Part shown: positions 1 to 9,217 of the stretch, piece by piece | How positions within the stretch are numbered: position 1 is the stretch's first letter | Layout: the number at the start of each line of letters is the position of its first letter | NCBI GenBank assembly: GCA_018401215.1 | Contig: JAGYLA010000001.1 | Location: 1 to 64,000 of the forward strand | Reading direction: 5' to 3' | Source: Bacilli bacterium | Lineage (GTDB): Bacteria; Bacillota_I; Bacilli_A; MAG-NZ | Length of the DNA stretch: 64,000 bases | Position numbers and translations under genes: made by a program | The notes under the pieces: model-generated | What the model was told of the DNA's origin: nothing | What the model saw: only the letters and a program-made list of their open reading frames with translations | The model's database searches: none

Positions 1-321
1 ATTGTTGTGAATTGCATTATCTTAGGCCGTGCAGAAGCATTTGCGGCCAAAAATGGTCCAATTGCCTCAATGGTCGATGGATTTGCAATGGGCACTGGTT
101 TCTTAGGTGGATTGACATTGCTTGCCATTTTCCGTGAAGTGTTCGGTTCTGGGTCGTTTATGGGCAATGAAATTACATTGATTACTGATTACAACTTCCA
201 ACTTCGATTACTGACGGCTCCAGCAGGAGCGTTCTTGGTCTTTGGATTGTTGGTTGCTCAAATTGTTAAATACAAGCAGTTCAAAGAAGACAAAGAAGCA
301 GCGATGGAGGCCACAGCATGA
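1..321 (+). CDS. rnfE: Electron transport complex subunit RnfE/RsxE, C-terminal part (5' end outside window)
   Basis: Frame open from base 1; NCIILGRAEAFA..DGFAMGTGFLGGLTLLAIFREVFGSGS is typical of RnfE; overlaps rnfA. Confidence 0.9.
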   Translation: MVVNCIILGRAEAFAAKNGPIASMVDGFAMGTGFLGGLTLLAIFREVFGSGSFMGNEITLITDYNFQLRLLTAPAGAFLVFGLLVAQIVKYKQFKEDKEAAMEATA

Positions 322-893
322 ATCTAATTGGGATTGCTTTTGGCGCGATTTTCGTTTCCAATGTTGTCTTGGCTCAGTTTTATGGATTGTGTTCCTTTCT
401 GGGTGTCTCCAAAAAACGTGGTCCAGCGTTATCCATGGGGGCAGCGGTTACCCTTGTCATTACCTTAAGTGCGATTATTTCTTGGGTGATTGATTATTAC
501 ATCCTTGTGCCATTTGATCTGCGTTATTTGAACACCATTGTATTTATTTTAGTCATCGCTGCGTTTGTCCAATTGGTTGAGATGACAATCAAACGTTTTA
601 GTCCACCACTCTATCAGTCACTTGGTGTGTATTTACCACTGATTACTACAAACTGTGCGGTGTTGGGGGTTGCCATCGACGCGACTCAACAATTGAGTTA
701 TAATTTTGTTGAAACGGCAACGTATGCGTTCTTTATCTCAGTGGGTTATGCTTTTGTCATCTACCTATTTAGTGCAATTCGTGAAGAGATGGATGCGTAT
801 GACGTACCAAGAAACTATCAAGGCCTTGGTGTTGGATTGATTACCGCCTTTATTCTTGCAATGGCGTTTTCTGGCTTTGTGGGGGTGGTTTGA
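318..893 (+). CDS. rnfA: Electron transport complex subunit RnfA
   Basis: 191 aa multi-TM protein, SNVVLAQFYGLCSFLGVSKK and TTNCAVLGVA motifs; ATGA overlap with rnfE. Confidence 0.93.
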   Translation: MNLIGIAFGAIFVSNVVLAQFYGLCSFLGVSKKRGPALSMGAAVTLVITLSAIISWVIDYYILVPFDLRYLNTIVFILVIAAFVQLVEMTIKRFSPPLYQSLGVYLPLITTNCAVLGVAIDATQQLSYNFVETATYAFFISVGYAFVIYLFSAIREEMDAYDVPRNYQGLGVGLITAFILAMAFSGFVGVV

Positions 894-1198
894 TGTTTGT
901 AGTATTGGGATTAGCATTATCGCTTAGTGTCGGTTTGGCCGTCATTTTGTCGTTTGCTTCAGAAGCACTCCATGTTCCAGAAGATCCACGATTGAATGAT
1001 TTGATTAATTTGCTCCCACTGGCCAACTGTGGTCAATGTGGAAACCCTGGATGCAAGGGGATGGCAGAAGCCATTTTAGGAGAAAATACTCGATTGTCGG
1101 CATGCAAGCCCGGTGATCAAGCAATGCGTGAGCGAATCCGTGAGTACTTGGAAACCCACCCAAGCGAAGAGGGCGAGTTTACAAAGGTAAAAATGTAA
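890..1198 (+). CDS. rnfB: RnfB-like protein, short form: N-terminal TM plus single [4Fe-4S] motif only
   Basis: TM helix then LLPLANCGQCGNPGCKGMAEAI...CKPG; stops at 102 aa without ferredoxin domains. Confidence 0.85.
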   Translation: MMFVVLGLALSLSVGLAVILSFASEALHVPEDPRLNDLINLLPLANCGQCGNPGCKGMAEAILGENTRLSACKPGDQAMRERIREYLETHPSEEGEFTKVKM

Positions 1199-1636
1199 AT
1201 GAAGAAGATTCTCTTGTTGGTGGTTGTTCTTGTTTTAGCAGCATGCGAACAACCAGCATATCGCATGGACAATTTGGACGATTACATCATGAATACTACA
1301 GTTCAAAAGGTCGATGTACGTGGCCAAGCAGAACGAGTAGCCAATGGGTATGTCGATTATTTTCAAGTCATTCCATTGTTTGAGTATTTAGCGGAAGAAG
1401 CGATTGATTTGTCCTTAGGGTACGACCGATTCCGTGCAACAGATATTAAAAACGAAGCTTTGCTTCGAACGTTGTTTGATGAAGAGGCAACTGCGATTGT
1501 CATTATGTGTAATAGTGGTGCGCGCAGCGCGTATGTCGTTGCAGTACTAGAACACCTCGGGTATGAGAATGTCTACAACTTAGGTGGGTATCAATCCTAT
1601 CAAGGGGCATACTATATACGTGGTCAGCAACAATAA
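1199..1636 (+). CDS. Rhodanese-like domain lipoprotein
   Basis: Lipobox VLVLAAC; VDVRGQAE and VIMCNSGARSAYVVAVLEHLGYENVYNLGGY rhodanese active-site loop. Confidence 0.85.
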   Translation: MKKILLLVVVLVLAACEQPAYRMDNLDDYIMNTTVQKVDVRGQAERVANGYVDYFQVIPLFEYLAEEAIDLSLGYDRFRATDIKNEALLRTLFDEEATAIVIMCNSGARSAYVVAVLEHLGYENVYNLGGYQSYQGAYYIRGQQQ

Positions 1637-1639
1637 AAC

Positions 1640-1666
1640 AAAACCCATCCGGATGGATGGGTTTTT
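1640..1666. terminator. Bidirectional terminator between convergent rnf and hyd operons
   Basis: aaaacccatccggatggatgggttttt: GC-rich stem flanked by A and T tracts. Confidence 0.85.
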
Positions 1667-1667
1667 A

Positions 1668-3458
1668 TTATCGATTAATAACTGACTTATCAAGATATGT
1701 TGTGTGTAAATATCGTTTTGCGGTTGGACTAGCCACTTCTTTGACTTTTGTTTTATAGAATTGGACCAATTCATTCGATGGTACATATTGGTTATCGTAA
1801 TGAATGGATTGTTCGAGACTTCGTCGACGAAGTGTGGTGACATCAAGACCGCTTTTATACTCTTCGCGTAGAATTGGTTGGCCACCGCCATTAATACAAC
1901 CTCCAGGACAACCCATGAATTCCACATAATGGAATTGTTCATAGGGAAGCCCTTGGGCTTTGTTTGATTCTTGGATTGCCAAGTAATCCATCATGTCTTG
2001 CATCCCTTTTCCACCTTGAGCAGAAGCGACCAAGACTTCTTGACCTTGGATCATCACGGTAGCTTTGAATAAGATTGAGTCAGCCTGCAACGGTTCATAC
2101 ACAATCTCTTGTGTAGGAGTTTCACCGGTTTGGCGTTGCGCTGTACGTAAGATTTGTTCCATCAATCCCCCATTGACTGTAGGGATTGCTAACGCATTTG
2201 CTGAGTGATCAAGTGGGCTCTCAATTGTCACTGGCGTGACATCATCAATGTCAATTCTAGCGTATTGAATCATTCGCGCGAGTTCACGTGTTGTAATGAC
2301 CGCATCGACGTTCTTGAGGCCATCGTTGACCATATCGTCACGGTCCGCTTCGGTTTTATGGGCCGTACATGGAGAAATTGTGACAACAAACAATTTGGTT
2401 GCATCAACCCCGTATACATCGTGAGCAATGAAATTCTTCACAAAACTCCCTTGCATCATGTGAGGTGCTTTGGCGGTTGAAATGTGAGACAACATCTCGG
2501 GATGGTTTTGTTCCGCGTAACGAATCCAACCTGCACTACAAGAACTAAATAGGGGGAATCGGTTTTGATCTTCTGGTTGAGCAAGTTCATGAAGTAGTTC
2601 ATGCGCACTCTCGACCACCGCAAAGTCTTGGGCCAAGTTTGTTGTTGTAATGTCATCAAAGCCCATCAATTGTAATGCACCAAAGATTTGACCTTCGTAG
2701 GTTTCAACAGGGGTTCCAATATCATACCCAAACTCTTCCCCGATTGCTGCGCGAACCGCAGGGTCAATTTGTGCAACGACAAACGTGTTAGGGTCATCGA
2801 GTGCTGCTTCGACGCGTTTGATGTGGTCGCGTTCAACAATTGCCGCAGTGGGACATACTTTTGTACACAGTCCACAACCGATGCAGTTGACTTCATCCAG
2901 CGACCCTTTGCCAAACACAGGGGAAATGACACTGTCATAGCCGCGTTCCATGTATTCCAAAACGCCTACTCCAGCAATTTGATCACACACAGCAATGCAG
3001 GAAGAACAATGGACACATTTGGATGAATCCAATGTGATGGAAGATGATTCATTGAGTTTTAGTTCTTTGCCTTCAAGCTCAAACGAATGTTTAAATACAT
3101 CATCCACGTTGTACAAACGCATCTGATCAAACAAGTCGCAATTTTTTTCTCGTGGACAAGTCCAACAATCAAATGAGTGATAACTAGCAAGCAATTCTAA
3201 AGTTTGTTTTCTTGAATTGTTAACGCGTTCGGTCTCGGTGTTGACAACCATTCCATCGGCAGCTTCTAACGTACATGTCGTTTGCAGTCGACTGCCGTTA
3301 ACTTCAGCAACACACATACGGCATGCTGCAATATCATTCAGGTCTTTTAAGTAACACAGCGTAGGGACATCAACCTGTTGAACTTGCAATACATCCAGGA
3401 CAGTTTGACCTTGTTCGGCTTCAACGACATTTCCATTGATTGTCATTGAGATTTTCAT
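1668..3458 (-). CDS. hydA: [FeFe] hydrogenase catalytic subunit (HydA type)
   Basis: 596 aa; N-terminal 2Fe-2S, two 4Fe-4S motifs (CVHCSSCIAVC, CIGCGLCTKVCP), H-cluster motifs SSCSAGW / SPCTAHK / EFMGCPGGCINGGGQP. Confidence 0.93.
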   Translation of the reverse strand: MKISMTINGNVVEAEQGQTVLDVLQVQQVDVPTLCYLKDLNDIAACRMCVAEVNGSRLQTTCTLEAADGMVVNTETERVNNSRKQTLELLASYHSFDCWTCPREKNCDLFDQMRLYNVDDVFKHSFELEGKELKLNESSSITLDSSKCVHCSSCIAVCDQIAGVGVLEYMERGYDSVISPVFGKGSLDEVNCIGCGLCTKVCPTAAIVERDHIKRVEAALDDPNTFVVAQIDPAVRAAIGEEFGYDIGTPVETYEGQIFGALQLMGFDDITTTNLAQDFAVVESAHELLHELAQPEDQNRFPLFSSCSAGWIRYAEQNHPEMLSHISTAKAPHMMQGSFVKNFIAHDVYGVDATKLFVVTISPCTAHKTEADRDDMVNDGLKNVDAVITTRELARMIQYARIDIDDVTPVTIESPLDHSANALAIPTVNGGLMEQILRTAQRQTGETPTQEIVYEPLQADSILFKATVMIQGQEVLVASAQGGKGMQDMMDYLAIQESNKAQGLPYEQFHYVEFMGCPGGCINGGGQPILREEYKSGLDVTTLRRRSLEQSIHYDNQYVPSNELVQFYKTKVKEVASPTAKRYLHTTYLDKSVINR

Positions 3459-4825
3459 GCGGCTACCTCATTGAAGCATTTGCCACAGCGGCAATGTTTG
3501 TCGCGAATATGTTCAACAAACTCATCCTCAAAACTATACAGTGCCGAATACATTGTCATGCCCATGGCAACGCCCAAGCCGCAAAGGCTCGCATCACGCA
3601 TGTGCTCAGCTAAGTCTTTCATTTTTTGTAAGTCATCCATGGTCGCTTCCCCTTCGATGATTTTTTCGAAAAACTGAGTCATTTTACGAGTCCCAGCTCG
3701 ACACGGGGTACAGCGCCCACAACTTTCAATCGCAAGCAAGTCGACATTGAAATGCATAAAATGCATCAAACAAGTGGAGTCATCAAGAAACACGGTACCA
3801 CCAGAACCAACCATGACTTGTCGTTTTTTGAACGTGTCGAATTGAATTGGCATATCGATGTCATTTGGTCCAAGCATCGTGATGTTAGGGCTACCTGTAA
3901 CAAATGCCTTGAATTGACGACCTTCACGCATTCCACCACCAAGCTCAATCAATTCACGAATCGTTGTTCCCAAAGGTACTTCGACGGTTTTTGGTTCCTT
4001 TAATTGACCAGTTAAGGTAAATACCTTTGTGCCTTCGCTTCCGGGTACGCCCATGGAAGCGAACCATTCACCACCATTGAGTAAAATTTGAGGAACAATC
4101 CCTAATGTTTCTACGTTATTGATGATTGTTGGTTTATTGAATAACCCTTCGATGGCGGGAAACGGTGGCTTGTTCTTTGAGTTACCACGAAGACCCTCGA
4201 TTGAAGAAATGATCGATGTTTCCTCACCGCAAATATACGCACCTGCACCACGGTACATAATGATGTCAAAATCAACGCCACTGCCCATGATGTTTTTACC
4301 CAACAGGTTTTTAGCGATTGCTTGTTCGATTGCATGTTCCATCGCACGTTGTGCTTCAGGATATTCATATCGGATATAGACATAGCCAATCGTTGCGCCT
4401 GTCGCAAACCCAGCTATGATCATGCCTTCAATCGCACAATGAGGATCTTGACGCATTAAGACACCATCAATTGTCGCAGCGGACTCGCCTTCATCGGCAT
4501 TCATGATAATGTAATGTTGTTTGTCGGATTTTTTGACAAAACTCCATTTCATCCCGGTAGGAAATCCCCCACCACTGCGGCCTTTTAACCCTGATTTCTT
4601 GACTTCTTCAATGACATCATCTGGGGTCATCGAAAACAAAACCTTATGCAAGGCCTTGTATCCATCTCTAGCGATATATTCATCAATGGAATACGGATCA
4701 ATGATGTAGGCGTTTTTTAATTTGATCCGTAATTCTTTGGTTTTGTCATGGCGCAAATCTTTATCAAATTTGTTACCAACCGATTGTAAAACTTCTTGTT
4801 GAATTCGGTTAAGTTCTTGTATCAT
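3455..4825 (-). CDS. hydB: NuoF-like NADH-binding subunit of hydrogenase (HydB type, short)
   Basis: GLKGRSGGGFPTGMKW, MNADEGE, ESCGRCTPCRAG; 456 aa; overlaps hydA. Confidence 0.92.
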   Translation of the reverse strand: MIQELNRIQQEVLQSVGNKFDKDLRHDKTKELRIKLKNAYIIDPYSIDEYIARDGYKALHKVLFSMTPDDVIEEVKKSGLKGRSGGGFPTGMKWSFVKKSDKQHYIIMNADEGESAATIDGVLMRQDPHCAIEGMIIAGFATGATIGYVYIRYEYPEAQRAMEHAIEQAIAKNLLGKNIMGSGVDFDIIMYRGAGAYICGEETSIISSIEGLRGNSKNKPPFPAIEGLFNKPTIINNVETLGIVPQILLNGGEWFASMGVPGSEGTKVFTLTGQLKEPKTVEVPLGTTIRELIELGGGMREGRQFKAFVTGSPNITMLGPNDIDMPIQFDTFKKRQVMVGSGGTVFLDDSTCLMHFMHFNVDLLAIESCGRCTPCRAGTRKMTQFFEKIIEGEATMDDLQKMKDLAEHMRDASLCGLGVAMGMTMYSALYSFEDEFVEHIRDKHCRCGKCFNEVAA

Positions 4826-5298
4826 GAGTGGTCCTCCAGGTTGTTTAGGTATTGACGAAGTTCTTGTTCTGAAACATGTAGATGCATGGTGTGATCAATT
4901 TCAACATTTGGTGAATGCTCACAGCGGCCAAAACAACGCCCAATTCGTAAACTAACTTCACCGTCCGCTCTGGTTTCACCGGGAGCGACTTGTAAGACTT
5001 CGCTTGCAACTGCCAGCAAGTGTTTGGACTCTTGCATATAACAAGACGTTCCTACACAGACTTCAATTACGTGATTACCAAGTGGGGTCATCGTAAAGTA
5101 ATCATAAAATGTGACGATACCACTAACTCTAGCAACAGATACGTTCATTACTTCAGCAATGACTTTTTGCGCGGCCACAGGAACACATCGAAATTGTTCT
5201 TGGGCAATATGAACCACAGGCAATAAGCCGTCCGGTCTATCTTTATAAGGCACGATGGCCTCTTTGAATGTTTGTAATGCTTCTTGAGTATATTCCAC
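4822..5298 (-). CDS. hydC: NuoE-like [2Fe-2S] subunit of hydrogenase (HydC type)
   Basis: GIVTFYDYFTMTPLGNHVIEVCVGTSCYMQ..., GRCFGRCEHSPNVEID; overlaps hydB. Confidence 0.92.
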   Translation of the reverse strand: MEYTQEALQTFKEAIVPYKDRPDGLLPVVHIAQEQFRCVPVAAQKVIAEVMNVSVARVSGIVTFYDYFTMTPLGNHVIEVCVGTSCYMQESKHLLAVASEVLQVAPGETRADGEVSLRIGRCFGRCEHSPNVEIDHTMHLHVSEQELRQYLNNLEDHS

Positions 5299-5371
5299 GA
5301 GTAAGGCTCCTTAATCAACTATGTTTATTGTACCGATGAAACCAATGAAATGAATGGCTTTTTAGCGAAAG

Positions 5372-5387
5372 TTTAACGTTCGTTCAA
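5372..5387. promoter_or_regulatory. Imperfect palindrome in the divergent hyd/lipoprotein intergenic region
   Basis: TTTAACG-TT-CGTTCAA, 6 of 7 arm positions pair. Confidence 0.35.
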
Positions 5388-5436
5388 TTTCATATTGTAT
5401 CAAATGTTACATAATAATTTCTTCGCTTTTGTGAAG

Positions 5437-5465
5437 TTGTTGCCCCTGAATGAAGGTGTTATAAT
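5437..5465 (+). promoter_or_regulatory. Sigma-A-like promoter for the large lipoprotein
   Basis: TTGTTG - 17 nt - TATAAT, about 20 nt upstream of ATG. Confidence 0.6.
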
Positions 5466-5485
5466 TGTGAGACACATGAGGCAAC

Positions 5486-8400
5486 ATGAAAAAAATATCT
5501 TTGTTCATTGCGATGACACTTCTTGTGATTGGGATTGGTGCTTGCGAATCAAATATTGTCGAAATCCCAATTGAGACCGAAGAACCGGTTGTACCAGTCG
5601 AACGAGAACCAGACACCAATGGCGTTGATTCTTCCCCTGAAGTCATTGTTGAATTTGTCGATCGTTTTATTACGGTGCCAGCAAACGTAGAGCGTCAACG
5701 TCGCTATTTACCAGGCACATATATGCTTTCAGAATCACGATCCAACGAACAAAGTGGATATGTTTTTTCTGTTGTTGTCATTGATGATTTTGGCTATATT
5801 GCCGGTGTTTATATTGATCAAACACTCTCAACAAGAAACCTATTTCGTAGTCCATCAGGAACGTTTTATGCATTTGTTCGAGGAAACCGAGTCAACATTC
5901 CTGATGCATATCGTGTGATTGAGCTGAAGACTCCGTTTGAATCGTATCCTACAACGAATGATGCGATTCGTACGACTGATTTGGTGGTTGGAATTGATGA
6001 TGAAGCGATTCGACAATTGGTTCGAATTCCTGTCAATGAGACCAAACAATTAGCAGCATCTCGTGTTGCAACGACCGGTGCACTTAATTATCAACAACAA
6101 ATGCAAGCTGTCGCTCAAAAAATTGTTGATGACAATACGACGTATGGCATCAATTTTATTGAAAAGAATGGTGTTATGACTGCATCAAACGTTGAAGGGG
6201 TTACCGAAGCTCTTGATGTGCCATTGTTTTTGGTCCAATCCATCTTAGATGGTCCTGCGGCATTGCCAGAAGATGCAACGCTGCGTTCATTGAGTCAACC
6301 TCGTTATGGTGTGTATGAAACAGGAATCTACACGACGTTTTCTCCCCTTTCTTATGTTGATGAGGGGCTTGTTCATGGATTCAGTATTGTTGTGGTAGAT
6401 GACTTTGGGCGAATGATTGGTGTGTATTTGGATGAAATTGTCGCCTCGACAGCCCGCTCTTCGGTTGTTGCCTCCAAACAAATCTTAAAAACAGCCGTTG
6501 GACTGTCTGCTACTCAAACATTGGAGTGGTTCGAACAAGCCAACATGGTAGCAAATCAAATCGTCTCTAACCAAGGAATTCAAGGAATCACCTTAGCAAC
6601 GCCGACTGAAGTGGTGGATGAAGTTCTTGCTGGTCAAGCGCCACTTCGAATTACAAACATGTCAAACATTACCATTCGTGCAAACGAAATTCTTCTAGCA
6701 ACCAAAGACAACCTAGCGCAAGCGATGGTTACGGATTATGTCGATGGAACGTATATCACTTCAAATTCATCCGCCTTTACTTACGTTACGATTCAAGACC
6801 AACAAATTGTTGATGTTTATGTCGACCGTTTTGTTTTGCGTGAGCAAGCACAAGTGTTTCGCCGTGGACAAGCAAGCAATGTGGAACGTATCGTCCGACA
6901 GTTTTCAACCCCAACCGGTAATGTCAGTGCAGATGTTTTGGTCTATTCTATTGGGGAATCGTATTATAGTGTTCACCGAGTGTCACAAGTTAACAACATA
7001 GTATTGCCGGCAAATCAAATCATTTCAATCGATCAAGCTATCGTCTTAACTGAGGAAGAGTTGGCCACAAAACGCCCTGTTCCAGGGATGCACACAGCTT
7101 CAAGTTTGCGCCGCGTTGATGCAGCTCAGGATACATGGGTGACCGACCAACAACAACTTGCGAATGCGATTGGAAACAAAGGAACGATAACCGATTTTCA
7201 AGTAGTGAATGGTCGCATTCCTAGCTTAACTTCAATTCCTCAACTACAAGTCGCAAATGTACTTGGGTTGGTTGCTGAAGGGTTGTATCAAGCCCGACAA
7301 GTGACAAGGTCTGGATTGAGTGTTCCGTTTATTGCTCAATCAACACCGCTTGCCAACGGGTCATACGTTAGCCATTCGGCACCTGACGTTAATGGTGCAA
7401 TTCATTTCACTTACATGGTGGTAAAAGACGGGGTGATTATTACTTGGATTGTCGATTCGACATTGCTTGTTGATGACACCTTACAATCAGTGATGGTTTC
7501 ATCACTGCCGCAAAAACAAGAGTTAATACAACTCTCCAATGCGCTACGTGAGTCCCAAACAACCATGTTGTATTCATTGATTGTTTCGCCAGCACCAAAC
7601 CCGACCATTCAATCGATTCAGTCCATAGATTTAAGAGACTCAGACAATGCACCACTACGTTTCGACGCTCATTACACAGTTCTTGATGACGTCATTCGTC
7701 AAGCAACAGAAGCCAAACAAACGCAAGACATTCGTTGGATTCGTGATTACTTTAACAACAGTGAAACGTACTTTAAATCCAAAACGCTCATTGAACAACA
7801 AACCACAAGCAACTGGTTGCCTAGTTCCATAACTGATCCTGCACTGAGTGATTCGTATCGATTGGAATGGCGAACAAGTGAGCGAGCATTGAGCTTAACG
7901 TTGCTTGGTCAGTCTTACTCGGCGTTTGTTTCACGCTTGGATGCAAGTTCCAATGCCTTTATTGAGTTGGAGATTTATCGTCCTGGACAAAACTTTGCGA
8001 TTTCAAGACAAGTCTTTGAATTACCCATGCGACAACGTACAGTATTTGGAACTACGTTACTTAATTCTCAGGCATTTGACTTGCCTAGTAACACGTTGTT
8101 AGCGGGCACACAATTTACTCTACCAAACTCAAATGAGCTCGCTGTCTCATGGCAAAGCACTCGTCCGCAAGTGATGAGTGCAGCAGGACTTACGGCCAAT
8201 GTGTCACAAGCAACACCCGTCGACATGATTGCTTACATTGATTTGGATGGCAATGGAGAACTGGGTCCCAACGAACCATCGCGAACGTATGCATTGACCA
8301 TTTTACCGTTACCGCTCGCATTAACACGCTTGCGTGCGGAATTGGATACGAATACCATTGGCGAATTTATTGGTAATCAAGTGACACTAGGAACCGCCTC

Positions 8401-9217
8401 TAGTGTGTGGGGATTGTCTTACACTTGGAGTGTCAACAACCAAAACGCGACGCTGATTGAAACTGCAGAAGCAACGCAGTTGTTTATTCGCTCATTGGAT
8501 GCTTCGCAAACAATTCAAGTAACTGCAACTATTAATGTCCCTAACAGTGACATTTCGACAACGTACAAGGTGGACACCGGGAACAAGCGTCAATACACTG
8601 AATTTGCGGCCATGGACTTGCCGGCCATGAACACTGACTCGGCCTTGATTCAGGGTGAATCTATTTTTGCGGACGATGCCACTCAAGGAGCATTTTATCG
8701 CAGTCAAATTCGTTTTTATACCACTGATTTTGGCCGATTTATTAATGCTCAAGGTGACGTCATTTATCAACATCCGACAATCGATGCCTGTTTTGAAGCC
8801 GTTGTGACATCAACATTCTCAGGGGGTGTCGTTGATGCTTCGGTTTCAGCATCCCATCCGTTTTGTGTCATGTCGTTAAAAACATTACAAGACCAAATGA
8901 ATGAGGACCGTGATCAACTTCAAGATTATGTGATTGATTTGGCGCTCACATCGCATGTGGATACACCGCTTCGATTGCCATTGCAAGGATGGGTGCATCA
9001 ACATCCCATTCGTTGGGAGGTCGTCGAAGGCCAAGAAGAACTACTCGACTACGTTGAGTTAAGCGGGTTAAGTAGTGGATTGGTGGTTGTGAAAACCTCA
9101 ACGAGTGATATTCCTGTTGGATTCTCGTTGCGACTCACTGCAGTGATTGATGTTACTGCTGGAACGCCACCTGTTGCCTCTACCAAAGAAGTGACCATTG
9201 AGGTACTAGGAGAATGA
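5486..9217 (+). CDS. Very large (1243 aa) surface lipoprotein with repeated FMN-binding-like domains and C-terminal Ig-like region
   Basis: Lipobox VIGIGAC; recurring GTYxxxS..(F/Y)..VVVIDDFGYIxGVYID blocks followed by ..EWFEQANMVANQIV.. and GVT-like motifs; C-terminal IRWEV..VEL..TLTAVIDV type Ig-like segment. Confidence 0.7.
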   Translation: MKKISLFIAMTLLVIGIGACESNIVEIPIETEEPVVPVEREPDTNGVDSSPEVIVEFVDRFITVPANVERQRRYLPGTYMLSESRSNEQSGYVFSVVVIDDFGYIAGVYIDQTLSTRNLFRSPSGTFYAFVRGNRVNIPDAYRVIELKTPFESYPTTNDAIRTTDLVVGIDDEAIRQLVRIPVNETKQLAASRVATTGALNYQQQMQAVAQKIVDDNTTYGINFIEKNGVMTASNVEGVTEALDVPLFLVQSILDGPAALPEDATLRSLSQPRYGVYETGIYTTFSPLSYVDEGLVHGFSIVVVDDFGRMIGVYLDEIVASTARSSVVASKQILKTAVGLSATQTLEWFEQANMVANQIVSNQGIQGITLATPTEVVDEVLAGQAPLRITNMSNITIRANEILLATKDNLAQAMVTDYVDGTYITSNSSAFTYVTIQDQQIVDVYVDRFVLREQAQVFRRGQASNVERIVRQFSTPTGNVSADVLVYSIGESYYSVHRVSQVNNIVLPANQIISIDQAIVLTEEELATKRPVPGMHTASSLRRVDAAQDTWVTDQQQLANAIGNKGTITDFQVVNGRIPSLTSIPQLQVANVLGLVAEGLYQARQVTRSGLSVPFIAQSTPLANGSYVSHSAPDVNGAIHFTYMVVKDGVIITWIVDSTLLVDDTLQSVMVSSLPQKQELIQLSNALRESQTTMLYSLIVSPAPNPTIQSIQSIDLRDSDNAPLRFDAHYTVLDDVIRQATEAKQTQDIRWIRDYFNNSETYFKSKTLIEQQTTSNWLPSSITDPALSDSYRLEWRTSERALSLTLLGQSYSAFVSRLDASSNAFIELEIYRPGQNFAISRQVFELPMRQRTVFGTTLLNSQAFDLPSNTLLAGTQFTLPNSNELAVSWQSTRPQVMSAAGLTANVSQATPVDMIAYIDLDGNGELGPNEPSRTYALTILPLPLALTRLRAELDTNTIGEFIGNQVTLGTASSVWGLSYTWSVNNQNATLIETAEATQLFIRSLDASQTIQVTATINVPNSDISTTYKVDTGNKRQYTEFAAMDLPAMNTDSALIQGESIFADDATQGAFYRSQIRFYTTDFGRFINAQGDVIYQHPTIDACFEAVVTSTFSGGVVDASVSASHPFCVMSLKTLQDQMNEDRDQLQDYVIDLALTSHVDTPLRLPLQGWVHQHPIRWEVVEGQEELLDYVELSGLSSGLVVVKTSTSDIPVGFSLRLTAVIDVTAGTPPVASTKEVTIEVLGE

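Noticed and set aside
2205-4709. Plus-strand ORFs antisense to the hydrogenase operon (e.g. 2205-2480, 2688-3026, 3752-4003)
   Set aside because: Antisense shadow ORFs of well-supported genes; no RBS, no recognisable domains, composition typical of reverse-frame reading
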